Shown here one piece after another: positions 1 through 8,693 of a stretch of DNA of 64,000 nt. The notes beneath the pieces were generated by a model. That model was not told the origin of the DNA. It made no database searches and saw nothing but the letters and a program-made list of their open reading frames with translations. The position numbers were made by a program, and so were the translations under genes. The first letter of the stretch is position 1; each line of letters opens with the position of its first letter. Origin of the DNA: Streptomyces sp. I6. Its GTDB lineage: Bacteria; Actinomycetota; Actinomycetes; Streptomycetales; Streptomycetaceae. The stretch is taken from contig RHDP01000001.1 in the NCBI GenBank assembly GCA_003725745.1, positions 4,720,501 to 4,784,500 of the forward strand, read 5' to 3'.

Positions 1-188
1 AGGCCGCCAACCCGGAGGCGGCGGCGGTGCGCAGGGAACTCGCCGAGGGGGTGCGCGTCCTGGCCGATCTGGTGGAGCACGGCTCCGAGCAGGACTTCGC
101 CGCCCTCCTCGGCCGGCTCCGGGGCCAACTGGGCGAGCACGCCCCGCACTACCGCGACCTGTGCGCGCGGATGTTCACGTCCCTCTGA
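1..188 (+). CDS. C-terminal end of an enzyme, possibly prephenate/arogenate dehydrogenase-like (partial)
   Basis: An open frame enters from the left edge (first full codon at base 3) and stops with TGA at 186-188, giving about 61 residues. The tail is helical and rich in Ala, Arg and Glu, with a segment LADLVEHGSEQDF, which resembles the C-terminal dimerisation helices of TyrA/PapC-type dehydrogenases in secondary-metabolite clusters. No catalytic part is visible, so the name is only a suggestion. A chorismate-pathway role would fit the class II DAHP synthase downstream. It lies 17 bases before the acyl-AMP ligase and probably shares its transcript. Confidence 0.45.
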   Translation, partial: AANPEAAAVRRELAEGVRVLADLVEHGSEQDFAALLGRLRGQLGEHAPHYRDLCARMFTSL

Positions 189-205
189 CAAGGAAGATGC
201 ACCCC

Positions 206-1882
206 ATGGCAACGTTCGCCGCGACCGTCCTGACGCCGAAGCAGCGTGAGCAGCTGGCCGCCGACTCCACGGTGGGCGGTGGCAACCTGCTGCGGTCGGC
301 CATCGCCGCCAACCCCCGTCCCGAGCTGCCGTTCGTCCACTCCTACCGGGCGATCACCACCACCTCGGGCGAGCAGACCCACGACCTCAGCCTGAACGAC
401 ATCGATGCCCTGGCGCAGAGCTGGTCGGTGTACTACCTGGCCCAGGGCGTGCGCCGGGGCGACCGGGTCGCGGTCTGGTTCGAGGACTCCTTCGCGTACT
501 CGGTGCACTACTACGCGATCGCCCAGATCGGCGCGGTCGCCGTACTGATCAACAGCAACGCCACCGGGCCGATCGCCCGGTCGCTGCTGGAGCAGACCGC
601 TCCCGTGGGCCTGTACGCGGACCGGGAGCGGCTCGCACTGCTCGACACGACCCTGCTGCCCAGCATCGCCTGGACCCGCACGGCCGAGGAGCTGCCCGCG
701 CCGCCGGCCGCGCGGCTCGCCGACGGCGACTACTGGAACCACCACGCCGACGACCCGGTGGTGATCCTGCACTCCTCCGGGACCACCGGCCGCCCCAAGC
801 CGACCATCCACACCCACAGCACCATCGTGGCGGGCCCCAGGTTCCGCCTCGTGGACCACACCGAGACGCCCGGCGCGCTGATGATGACCGCGCTGCCGCA
901 GTCCCACCTGGGGTGCGTCGCCTACACCACGTACGCGGTGCTCGGCGGCACGCCGATCGTGGCGCTGAGCGACCGCAAGGGCGACGAACTGGCCGCCGCG
1001 GTGGAGAAGTACCGGCCGACCTCGGTGATGTCCTTCGCGCACGGCTACGCCGAACTGGCCTCCGCCGACCTGAAGCCGGGTCAGCTCGACTCCGTGCAGG
1101 TGTGGGTGTCGATCGGAGACGCGGTGCACCGCGCGCACATCGACAAGGTGCTGAAGAACCGCAGCGCCGAGCTGCCCCCGTCGGCGTTCTTCGACCGCCT
1201 GGGCACCACCGAACTGGGCTGGGGCTGCCTGCTCCAGGTCCACACGCTGGACAACAAGCCGAACAACCGGTGCGCGGGCAAGCCGGTCGGCGTCGCCGAG
1301 GTGGCGATCCTGCGCCCCGACGGCTCGATCGCCGACCCCGGCGAGGTCGGCTACCTGGCCGCCCGCGGCCCGGCGGTGACGCCCGGCTACTGGGGCGACT
1401 CGGCCACCACGTACTCCTTCAGGATGTCCGGCTACTGGATGCCCGGCGACATGGCGTACCGGGACGAGAACGGCGACTTCTACCTGGTGGACCGGGCGGT
1501 CGACGCCATCCACACCGCCCGCGGCACCGGCTACTCGGTCTTCATGGAGGAGGTCGTGCTGCTCCAGGTGCCCGAGGTCGAGGACGTCGCGGTGGTGGCC
1601 GGCCGGGACGGCGAGGCCGTCGTGCCGGTCGCGGTGGTCACCGCGGCCGAGTCCGCGGAGCCGGAGAAGCTGCTGCTCCTCGCCAACGAGGCGCTGCGCG
1701 CCGCCGGTCACCCGGAGCTGGGCTTCCTGGAGATCGCCGCTTCACAGGAGGACTTCCCGGTGGGGGTCACCGGAAAAGTGCTGAAGCGTCAGCTCCGGGA
1801 GAAGTACGCTGCCTTGTCCGAGTACCGTCAGTCGGCGCAGGGCAGGTCCTTCGCCGCAGTCAACCCCGGAGACGCCGCGTGA
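206..1882 (+). CDS. Class I adenylate-forming enzyme (acyl/aryl-CoA or acyl-AMP ligase)
   Basis: This ANL-superfamily enzyme of 558 residues should activate a carboxylic acid as its AMP ester and pass it to CoA, a carrier or an amine. The P-loop motif HSSGTTGRPKP is near residue 190, the A5 motif FDRLGTTELGW near residue 330, the ribose-binding motif with GDMAYRDENGDFYLVDR near residues 415-430, and the C-terminal catalytic lysine in GVTGKVLKRQLRE near residue 520. The start at 206 is chosen because AAGGAAG lies about 10 bases upstream; ATG at 197 is too close to it. Its stop overlaps the GTG of the next gene. No carrier-protein domain is attached or seen nearby, so transfer to CoA or directly to an ATP-grasp substrate is open. 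An aromatic acid substrate is plausible from context but not shown. Confidence 0.85.
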   Translation: MATFAATVLTPKQREQLAADSTVGGGNLLRSAIAANPRPELPFVHSYRAITTTSGEQTHDLSLNDIDALAQSWSVYYLAQGVRRGDRVAVWFEDSFAYSVHYYAIAQIGAVAVLINSNATGPIARSLLEQTAPVGLYADRERLALLDTTLLPSIAWTRTAEELPAPPAARLADGDYWNHHADDPVVILHSSGTTGRPKPTIHTHSTIVAGPRFRLVDHTETPGALMMTALPQSHLGCVAYTTYAVLGGTPIVALSDRKGDELAAAVEKYRPTSVMSFAHGYAELASADLKPGQLDSVQVWVSIGDAVHRAHIDKVLKNRSAELPPSAFFDRLGTTELGWGCLLQVHTLDNKPNNRCAGKPVGVAEVAILRPDGSIADPGEVGYLAARGPAVTPGYWGDSATTYSFRMSGYWMPGDMAYRDENGDFYLVDRAVDAIHTARGTGYSVFMEEVVLLQVPEVEDVAVVAGRDGEAVVPVAVVTAAESAEPEKLLLLANEALRAAGHPELGFLEIAASQEDFPVGVTGKVLKRQLREKYAALSEYRQSAQGRSFAAVNPGDAA

Positions 1883-2502
1883 CCAGCAGCACCGTCCAGA
1901 CCGCGAAGGTCGACTTCTACTTCGACGCCGCGTGCCCCTTCGCGTGGATCACCTCCCGATGGATGCTGGAGGTCGAGCGCGAGCGCGACATCGAGCTGCG
2001 CTTCCACGCGATGAGCCTCTACTTCCACAACGAGGGCAACGAGCTCCCGGACTGGTACCGCACGCTCGTCGACAAGTCGATCGGCCCGGCCCGGGTGGCC
2101 GCGGTGGTCGCCGTGCAGCACGGCCAGAAGGCGCTGCGGGACCTGTACACCGCGTACGGGACCAGGATCCACGAGAAGAAGGCGGCGGACTTCGACGAGG
2201 TCGTCGCCGAGTCCCTCGCCGAACTGGGCCTGCCCGCCGGGCTGGCCGCCGCGGCCCACGACCCCGCGCACGACGAGACCCTCCGGGCCAGCCACGACGC
2301 CGGCAGGGATCCCGAAGCGGGCGGATACGTCGGTACCCCGACGATCCACGTGGACGGCACCGCCTGGTTCGGCCCGGTCCTTCGCGCCATCCCGCGCGGC
2401 GAGAACGCCGCCCGGCTCTTCGACAGCTTCCGGGTGCTGGCCGGCCACCCCGACCTGTTCGAGCTGAAGCGCACCCGCACCGGCGGTCTCGACTACAGCT
2501 GA
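1879..2502 (+). CDS. DsbA-family (mycothiol-dependent nitroreductase-like) protein with CPFA active site
   Basis: The 207-residue protein is closely similar in layout to Mycobacterium Rv2466c, a thioredoxin-fold, mycothiol-linked reductase. It begins with a beta strand and FDAACPFAWITSRW, contains a cis-Pro loop in VGTPTIHVDG, and ends in a typical FELKRTRT segment. Rv2466c has a CPWC active site; here the second cysteine is alanine (CPFA), which leaves a single nucleophile as in glutathione- or mycothiol-S-transferase-like members. GTG at 1879 overlaps the stop of the acyl-AMP ligase, so the two are translationally coupled. In the cluster it could act on a nitro, quinone or thiol intermediate, or simply protect against the product. 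Confidence 0.82.
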   Translation: MTSSTVQTAKVDFYFDAACPFAWITSRWMLEVERERDIELRFHAMSLYFHNEGNELPDWYRTLVDKSIGPARVAAVVAVQHGQKALRDLYTAYGTRIHEKKAADFDEVVAESLAELGLPAGLAAAAHDPAHDETLRASHDAGRDPEAGGYVGTPTIHVDGTAWFGPVLRAIPRGENAARLFDSFRVLAGHPDLFELKRTRTGGLDYS

Positions 2503-2587
2503 CCCGCCCCGCGCGGACCCCCACGTGCGAACCGCTCCTGTCCGGGGAGCGGTTCGCACCCATGCGAACGGACGGACACAAGGACTC

Positions 2588-5171
2588 ATGGACACTCAGA
2601 CGGCCCCGGGCCGAGGCCGGACGCCTTCATACTCACCGGGTCCTTCCTGGTGGTCTGCCGGGCGCCGCTCTACCTGGCGGAACTGGCCCGCCGCGGCCTG
2701 AAGATCCTGCTGATCACCCCCTCCTCCTGGCGCGAGGACGCGCTGGCCGCCGCCAAGGACCCCGACCACCCCGCGTCTGCGATCGACGAGGTCGCCTTCG
2801 TCGACGGCGACGTGAGCCGCGACAACTCCTACCTGCCCGGGGTCCTCTCGGCGGCCCGGCGGTGGCGCGACGGCTACCGCATCGTCGGCGCCTACGCCGT
2901 CGGCGAGACCCAGGTCGAACCGACCGGGCTGCTCGCCGACGCGCTCGGACTGCGCACCCCGGGCCTCCGGGCCACCCGGGCATGCCGCAGCAAGTACCTC
3001 CAGCGCTGGTACCTCCCGGAGTTCAGCCCGGTCTCGCTGACCGTGCCGCCCGAGGGCCGGGGGCCCTCGACCCGGCCGCCGTCCGCTACCCGGTGGTGGT
3101 CAAGCCCGCGGGCCGGCACTCCAGCTCGGGCGTCGAGACGGTGACCGGCCCGGACACCCTGCCGGCCCTGCTCCGCTCCTACCCCGGCCACGAGACCGTC
3201 CTCGTCGAGGAGAAGGTCGAGGGCCAGGAGTACTCCGTGGAGAGCCTGGTGCAGGACGGCCGGATCGTCTTCTCCTCCGCCACCCGCAAGGCCACCACCG
3301 ACTCCCACGCCCACACCTTCGTCGAGCTCTCGCACACCGTGCCCAACGACCGGCCGGAGACCGACCCGGTACTGCTGGACGCCAACCGGCGGATGCTGGA
3401 GGCCCTCGGCTTCCAGGACGGCATCGCCCACGCCGAGTGGCGGATCGGCGCCGACGGCCGGGCCTACCTGATGGAGGTCGCCGCCCGCACCCCCGGCGAC
3501 GGACTGTGCATCCTGTACGAACTCGCCACCGGCGCGCCGCTGGAGCCGGAGATCGTGCGCATCGCGCTCGGCGAGCCGGCCGCGTACCCGAAGCCGGCCC
3601 GGGTCGCCCGCCAGGTCTACCTGGAGCACGTGCCCGGTGTGCTCACCGACGTGAGGGTCCGGGGCTTCGACGTGGAGCCGGTGTGGGTCGGCGAGGGCGG
3701 CCTGTGGCCCGCCGTCGGACCGGCCGCGCCCGCCGACCCGCCGACCCTGCGCACGGTCCTGGTGCACCGCGACCGCGGCACCGCACTGGGGCCGCTGCGC
3801 AGCTCCGAGGACCGGGCCGTGTCCTTCTTCATCGACGCGCCCACCGTCGCCGAACTGGACCTGCTGGAGGAACGGGTGCGGCGCGCCGTCACCGTCCACA
3901 CCGAACCGGACGTCCCGGACACCGTGACGCACGTCCTGGTCGGCTACAGCCCCGTCATGCTGGCCAAACTGGACGAGCAGCTGCCGGCCGGCTCGGTGCT
4001 GGTCCTGGAGGAGCCCGCCGTCATCGACGCCCGTGGCATCACGGCGCTCGCCGAACGGCACCCCTGCGTGGCGGCCCTGTTCCCGGCGCCCAGCCAGGAC
4101 GAGGCCGACCCCCACCGGGTGGTCCGGGCCGTGCCCCGGCCCGCGGGCGTCCGCGCCGTGGTCCCCGTGGTGGAGTACGGCGTGGTGGTCGCCGCCGCCC
4201 TCGCCGAGGCATGGGGCCTGCCCGGGGCGGGCCCGGAAGCGGCCCGCGTGCTGCGTGACAAGGGCCTGCTGCGCGCCGCCCTGGCCGGCAGCGGCATCGC
4301 CCAGCCCGACTGGGCCGTGGCCGAGAACGCCGGGCAGGTCGCCGGCTTCCGCGCCGCGCACGGCGGACGGTGCGTGCTCAAGCCCGCCAACCGCCAGGCC
4401 AGCCTGGGCGTACGGCTGCTCGGACCCGCGGACGACGTCGCCGAGGCATGGGCGCTGACCACCGCCGCCGACGAGCCGACCCTGCGGGCCCCGTACGAGG
4501 AGACCGCCCGGTTCCTGGTGGAGCAGCGGCTGTCCGGGCCCGAGGTGAGCGTCGAGGCCGTGGTCCACGACGGCGAGGTCGGCTTCACCAACATCACCGC
4601 CAAGCTGGTGCAGGACAACGGCCACCCGGTCGAGACCGGCCACACCGTCCCCGCCGAACTGCCCCCGTCCCTCGCGGACGCGCTGCGCGAGGCCGTGGCC
4701 CGGCTGGTGGACACGACCGGCTTCCGCTCCGGAGTGCTGCACTCCGAATGGATCCTGGCCGACGGCACCCCGCACCTCGTCGAATGCGCCGGCCGGCTGC
4801 CGGGCGGCGGCATCACCGTGCTGATCGACCTCGCCTACGGCACCGACATCCTGCGCAGCCTGCTGCACGTGCTCACCGGCGCCGGGCCGGTCGGCCCGCT
4901 GCCCGTCCGCCGCGCCGCCGCCGCCCGGTTCCTCATCGCGCCCCCCGGCGTGGTGGAGTCCGTCACCGGAGCCGACGAGGCGCGGGCCGCGCCGGGCGTC
5001 GCCGAACTGCACCTGTCGGCCGCCCCCGGCTCCACCGTCCGCTCCGCCACCAGTTCCTGGGAGCGGGCCGGACTGGTCATCGCCACCGGCGCGGACGCCG
5101 CCGAGGCGGGCCGCCGGGCGGAGCACGCCCTGTCCCTGGTCGGCATACGCACCGACGGGGGTGCGCGATGA
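2588..5171 (+). CDS. Two-domain ATP-grasp carboxylate-amine ligase (two apparent frameshifts)
   Basis: Two consecutive ATP-grasp ligase modules of the L-amino-acid-ligase type should each form an acyl phosphate and join it to an amine. Module 1 has an N-terminal fold around LKILLITPSS, the nucleotide-binding lysine in YPVVVKPAGRHSSSGVE, a VLVEEKVEGQEYSVESL strand and metal-binding acids in AEWRIG and YLMEVAARTPGDG. Module 2 repeats these as CVLKPANRQASLGVRLL, FLVEQRLSGPEVSVEAV, HSEWILADG and LVECAGRLPGGG. The N-terminus reads in a different frame up to the G5 run at 3059-3063, and ATG 2588 joins module 1 only if one base is missing near 2610-2620. Both defects look like single missing bases in G/C runs. 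The stop overlaps the MFS start (ATGA). Substrates are unknown. Confidence 0.8.
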
Positions 5172-6415
5172 GGCTGCCCTCCCCGAAGGAGTACATACCG
5201 GCCACGGCGGCCGGGCGGTCCTTCGCCATCACCTCGCTGATCAACGCCATCGGCACCGGCCTGTACCTGGCCGGATCCGCGGTGTTCTTCGTCCGCTCCG
5301 TCGGCCTGACCACCTCCCAGGTCGGCTTCGGCCTGGCGCTGTCCGGGGTGGTCGGCTTCCTCACCACGGTGCCCATCGGCGCGCTCGCCGACCGGCTCGG
5401 CGCCAAGCCGACCCTGGTGGCGCTCCAGCTGTGGCGGGCCGGCGGGTTCGTGGCGCTGGCCTTCGCCCAGGGCATGGTGAGCTTCACGGTGATCTCCTGC
5501 TGCCTGGCGGCGGCGGAGGCCGCCACCCAGCCGATGACCCAGGCGGTCGCCTCGGCCACCACCGAAGGCACCGACCGCACCCGCACCATGGCCATCGTCC
5601 GCACCGTGCGCAACGTGGGCTTCTCGCTGGGCGCCCTGCTCGCCGCACCCCTGCTGGCCGCCGACCGGGTCTGGACGTACCGGGGCATCGTGCTCGGTAC
5701 CGCCGCGGCGTTCGTGCTGTCCGCCGCCATGCTGTCCCGGGTGCGCACCGCCACCGCGGCCACCGTCCAGAAGAAGGTGAACCCGCTCGCCGCGCTGCGC
5801 GACTTCCGCGACTGGCGGTACCTGCTGCTGACCGCCCTCAACGGGGTGCTCAACCTGCACACCACCATCCTGGCGGTCGGCCTCTCGCTGTGGGCGATCC
5901 AGGCCACCGACGTGCCGGCCGCGTTCCTGCCGGTGCTGATCCTGCTCAACACCGTGATGTCGATCCTGCTCCAGGTCCCGGTCTCCCGGATGGTGGAGCG
6001 CGAGGGCGGGGCCGAACGGGCGCTGCGGATGGGCGGGTTCGCCCTGACGGCGTGCTGCCTGGCGCTCGCCCTGTCCAAGGCCCCGTCCTCCGCGCTGACG
6101 GCCGCCGCGGTGCTGCTGGCGGCCTGTGTGCTGCTCACCTTCGGCGAGATGTGGCAGGCGGTCGGTGGCTGGGAGCTGAGCTACGACTTCGCGCCCGAGG
6201 ACCGCAAGGGCGTCTATCTGTCGGTGTTCAGCCTCGGCAACACCGGTCAGCGGATCGTGGGACCGGCGCTGATCACGTCCGTGGTGATCGCGGCCGGTCC
6301 CGCCGGCTGGATCGGCCTGGCGGTGCTCTTCGGTCTCGCCGCCCTGCTGGTCCGGCCCGTCACCCGCACGCTGTCCGCGGCGCGGCTGCCCGTGGAGAGG
6401 GAGGTGGCGCCGTGA
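5168..6415 (+). CDS. MFS transporter, probable product exporter
   Basis: The 415-residue protein has about twelve hydrophobic segments and the MFS signature between helices 2 and 3 (GALADRLGAKPT, near residue 75). It starts at the ATG that overlaps the stop of the preceding ATP-grasp gene, so it is made together with the ligase. Export of the peptide product or of an intermediate is the likely role; drug-efflux self-resistance is the usual job of such genes in clusters. The last 18 codons and the coupling signal are copied 113 bp downstream, see the repeat entry. Confidence 0.85.
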   Translation: MRLPSPKEYIPATAAGRSFAITSLINAIGTGLYLAGSAVFFVRSVGLTTSQVGFGLALSGVVGFLTTVPIGALADRLGAKPTLVALQLWRAGGFVALAFAQGMVSFTVISCCLAAAEAATQPMTQAVASATTEGTDRTRTMAIVRTVRNVGFSLGALLAAPLLAADRVWTYRGIVLGTAAAFVLSAAMLSRVRTATAATVQKKVNPLAALRDFRDWRYLLLTALNGVLNLHTTILAVGLSLWAIQATDVPAAFLPVLILLNTVMSILLQVPVSRMVEREGGAERALRMGGFALTACCLALALSKAPSSALTAAAVLLAACVLLTFGEMWQAVGGWELSYDFAPEDRKGVYLSVFSLGNTGQRIVGPALITSVVIAAGPAGWIGLAVLFGLAALLVRPVTRTLSAARLPVEREVAP

Positions 6416-6529
6416 GTGTGCCGGGGCGTCCGTCGCTTGGTGTGTTCGTCGGTGTTCTCGTGGTCGGACGCGTGACGCGCACGCTGTCCGCGGCGCGGCT
6501 GCCCGTGGAGAGGGAGGTGGCGCCGTGAG
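6365..6529 (+). repeat. 52-bp perfect direct repeat around the MFS 3' end
   Basis: The sequence at 6365-6416 (end of the MFS gene, its ribosome binding site for the next gene and its GTGAG stop/start) recurs without mismatch at 6478-6529, an offset of 113 bp. The second copy feeds the ATP-grasp gene at 6525. The unit contains the purine-rich GAGAGGGAGG used as a ribosome binding site. It may be a tandem-duplication scar or an assembly error. Confidence 0.9.
6412..6528 (+). CDS. 38-codon mini-gene coupled between MFS and ATP-grasp genes
   Basis: A GTG at 6412 overlaps the MFS stop (GTGA), and this small frame stops at 6528, overlapping the GTG of the ATP-grasp gene in the same way. Its first 20 residues (SVPGRPSLGVFVGVLVVGR) are new and hydrophobic; the last 18 repeat the MFS C-terminus VTRTLSAARLPVEREVAP. 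It has the same purine-rich signal upstream as a real gene. It may be translated only to pass ribosomes on, or it may be a duplication artefact. No function is proposed. Confidence 0.4.
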   Translation: MSVPGRPSLGVFVGVLVVGRVTRTLSAARLPVEREVAP

Positions 6530-7730
6530 CGCGCCCAAGGACCTGTTGCTCGTCGGCGTCGGCACGATGGGCCGGCCCTACCTGGAGGCGGCCGCCCGGC
6601 TCGGCCTGCGGGTACGCGCCGTGGAGGCGGCGGCCGGCTGGGACGGCCGGCCGCTCGGACTCGCCGAGGGCTTCTACCGGGTCGACGGCGACGAGGAAGA
6701 GCACTGGACGGCGGCGGTCGCCCGGGCCGTCGCCGACCGCGAGCCGGACGGCGTGGTCTCCTTCGCCGAACCGCACGTGCTGGCCGGAGCCCTGGCGCAG
6801 GAGCGGCTCGGCCTGCCCGGCCCGTCGCTGCACGCCGCTGTGGTCTCCCGCAACAAGGCGCTGCAACGCGCCCTCTTCGCCGCCCACGGCATCCGGCAGC
6901 CCGAGCACCTGCTGGTGGCGGACGTGGCCGAGGCCCGGACCTGGATGCTGGAGCGGCTGCCCGTGGTGGTCAAGCCGCTCACCCGGGCCGGCAGCGAGGG
7001 CGTCGAACTGGTCCGCACCGCCGAGGAGGCCGCCGAGGTCCTCGCCCGCCGCTCCGGCGAGGGCAAGGTCCTGGTCGAGGAGGCCGTCGACGGACCGGAG
7101 TACAGCTGGGAGGCCCTGGTCCGCGACGGCGAGGTGCTGTTCGAGAACGTCACGGCCAAGGAGACCACCCCGCCGCCGTACTTCGTGGAACTCACCCACC
7201 GCTGCGCCCACCGCTTCGACGACGGGGAACCGGCCGCCCGGGTCCACGAGCTGACCCGGGGCGTGCTGAGCGCCGTCGGCATGCGGACCGGCCTGGTGCA
7301 CCTGGAGTTCAAGGTCGGCCGGCACGGCCCGGCGCTGATGGAGATCGCGGTGCGCACCCCGGGCGACTACCTGCCCGACGCGGTCGGCCTCGCCTACGGC
7401 TTCGACCTGTACGAGGCCGTGCTCAGGCTGGCTCTCGGGCTCCCCGTCGACGAGCTGATCCGCACCGAGCCGGTCTCCTGGCCCGCCACCCACTTCCCGA
7501 CCGCATCTCCCGGAACGATCACCGCTATCACGGGTGTCGAGGAGACCGCGGCCCATCCGTCGGTGGTCCGGGTCCGGCTGCGCAAGCAGCCCGGCGACAC
7601 CGTCCTGCCGCTGACGTCCTCCTCCCGGCGGATGGGCCATGTGCTCGTCGACGCGCCCTCCCCGACCGAGCGCGAGGACGCGCTGAAGCGCGTACGGCAA
7701 ACCCTGAAGATCACCACCGAGCAGCACTGA
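6525..7730 (+). CDS. ATP-grasp carboxylate-amine ligase
   Basis: A complete single-module ATP-grasp ligase of 401 residues. An N-terminal Rossmann-like preATP-grasp domain begins LLLVGVGTMGRPYLEAA. The nucleotide-binding lysine lies in VVVKPLTRAGSEGVEL near residue 150, a second strand reads VLVEEAVDGPEYSWEAL near residue 185, and metal-binding glutamates lie in HLEFKVGRHG and LMEIAVRTPGDY near residues 260 and 272. A C-terminal domain of the L-amino-acid-ligase kind follows (LTSSSRRMGHVLV). The GTG start overlaps the preceding mini-frame, with GAGAGGGAGG upstream. It is one of five ATP-grasp genes in the operon and the only single-module one in the first half. Its amino acid specificity cannot be read from sequence. 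Confidence 0.88.
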   Translation: MSAPKDLLLVGVGTMGRPYLEAAARLGLRVRAVEAAAGWDGRPLGLAEGFYRVDGDEEEHWTAAVARAVADREPDGVVSFAEPHVLAGALAQERLGLPGPSLHAAVVSRNKALQRALFAAHGIRQPEHLLVADVAEARTWMLERLPVVVKPLTRAGSEGVELVRTAEEAAEVLARRSGEGKVLVEEAVDGPEYSWEALVRDGEVLFENVTAKETTPPPYFVELTHRCAHRFDDGEPAARVHELTRGVLSAVGMRTGLVHLEFKVGRHGPALMEIAVRTPGDYLPDAVGLAYGFDLYEAVLRLALGLPVDELIRTEPVSWPATHFPTASPGTITAITGVEETAAHPSVVRVRLRKQPGDTVLPLTSSSRRMGHVLVDAPSPTEREDALKRVRQTLKITTEQH

Positions 7731-7745
7731 GCCCCGAGGTAACCG

Positions 7746-8693
7746 ATGACCAACCCACTGGCCGCGGGGGTGACCGCCTCGTTCGAGGACCTGGTCGGCA
7801 ACACCCCCCTGCTGCACCTGCGCATGGACGGGGTCCCCCAGGACGTGACCGTCCTGGCCAAACTGGAGGCGGCGAACCCGCTGTCCAGCATCAAGGACCG
7901 CCCCGCCCTGTACATGATCCGGGCCGCGGAGGCCTCCGGCGAACTGGTGCCCGGGGCCACCGTCATCGAGTCCACCTCCGGCAACACCGGCATCGCGCTG
8001 GCCGCCCTGGCCGCCGCCCTCCGCCACCCGTGCGTGATCGTGCTCCCCCGGAACGCCTCGGCGGAGCGGGTCATGACGCTGCGGATGCTCGGCGCCGACG
8101 TCGAGTTCACCGAACCGGAGCTGGGCTTCGCCGGCTGTGTCGAACGCGCCGAGAAACTCCACGCCGAGATCCCCGGCTCCTGGTACGCCCGGCAGCACGA
8201 GAACCCGGCCAACGTCCGGGCCCACTACGAGACCACCGGGCCGGAGATCTGGCGCGGCACCGGCGGGCGGGTGGACGTCCTGGTCTGCGGGGTCGGCACC
8301 GGCGGCACCCTCACCGGGATCGCCCACTACCTGCGCGAGCGCAACCCCGCGCTGCGCGTCGTCGCGGTCGAGCCGGAGGGCTCCGCGCTGCTGTCCGGCG
8401 GCGCCCCCGGCCCGCACCGGATACCCGGCCTGAACGGCGGCTTCACCAGCCCCGTGACCGATGTCGCCTGCATCGACGAGGTGGTCGTGGTCTCCGACGC
8501 GGACGCCGCCGCCACGACCCGGGCGCTGGCCGCCGACAGCGGCCTGCTGGTCGGTGTCTCCTCCGGCGCCGCCGCACACGCCTGCCGGGAACTGACGCAC
8601 CGCCACGACCTTTCCGGGGCGACCGTCGTCACCGTCTTCCCCGACAGCGGAGAGCGCTACCTCAGCTGGTGGCCGCCGGAGGAGGAGCGGTGA
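7746..8693 (+). CDS. PLP-dependent cysteine synthase-family enzyme (beta-replacement)
   Basis: The 315-residue fold-type II PLP enzyme has the lysine motif SIKDRPA near residue 44, the phosphate/substrate loop ESTSGNTG near residue 75 and the PLP-phosphate loop GVGTGGTLTG near residue 180. Members in clusters make cysteine analogues, 2,3-diaminopropionate precursors (SbnA type) or other beta-substituted alanines from O-activated serine. No SbnB-like partner is seen, so a beta-substituted alanine supplied to the ATP-grasp ligases is my preferred reading. Spacing and the GAGGT signal 5' of ATG 7746 place it in the same operon; its stop overlaps the next GTG. Confidence 0.85.
   Translation: MTNPLAAGVTASFEDLVGNTPLLHLRMDGVPQDVTVLAKLEAANPLSSIKDRPALYMIRAAEASGELVPGATVIESTSGNTGIALAALAAALRHPCVIVLPRNASAERVMTLRMLGADVEFTEPELGFAGCVERAEKLHAEIPGSWYARQHENPANVRAHYETTGPEIWRGTGGRVDVLVCGVGTGGTLTGIAHYLRERNPALRVVAVEPEGSALLSGGAPGPHRIPGLNGGFTSPVTDVACIDEVVVVSDADAAATTRALAADSGLLVGVSSGAAAHACRELTHRHDLSGATVVTVFPDSGERYLSWWPPEEER

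Noticed and set aside
2892..5126. Very long minus-strand frame opposite the ATP-grasp gene
   Set aside because: Frames opposite GC-rich genes stay open because of third-position G/C. Its composition (Gly, Val, Asp, His) has no domain logic, while the plus strand has clear motifs.
7746..8693. Primary cysteine synthase (cysK)
   Set aside because: The fold fits, but its place inside a coupled biosynthetic operon between transporter and ligase genes makes a specialised role more likely.
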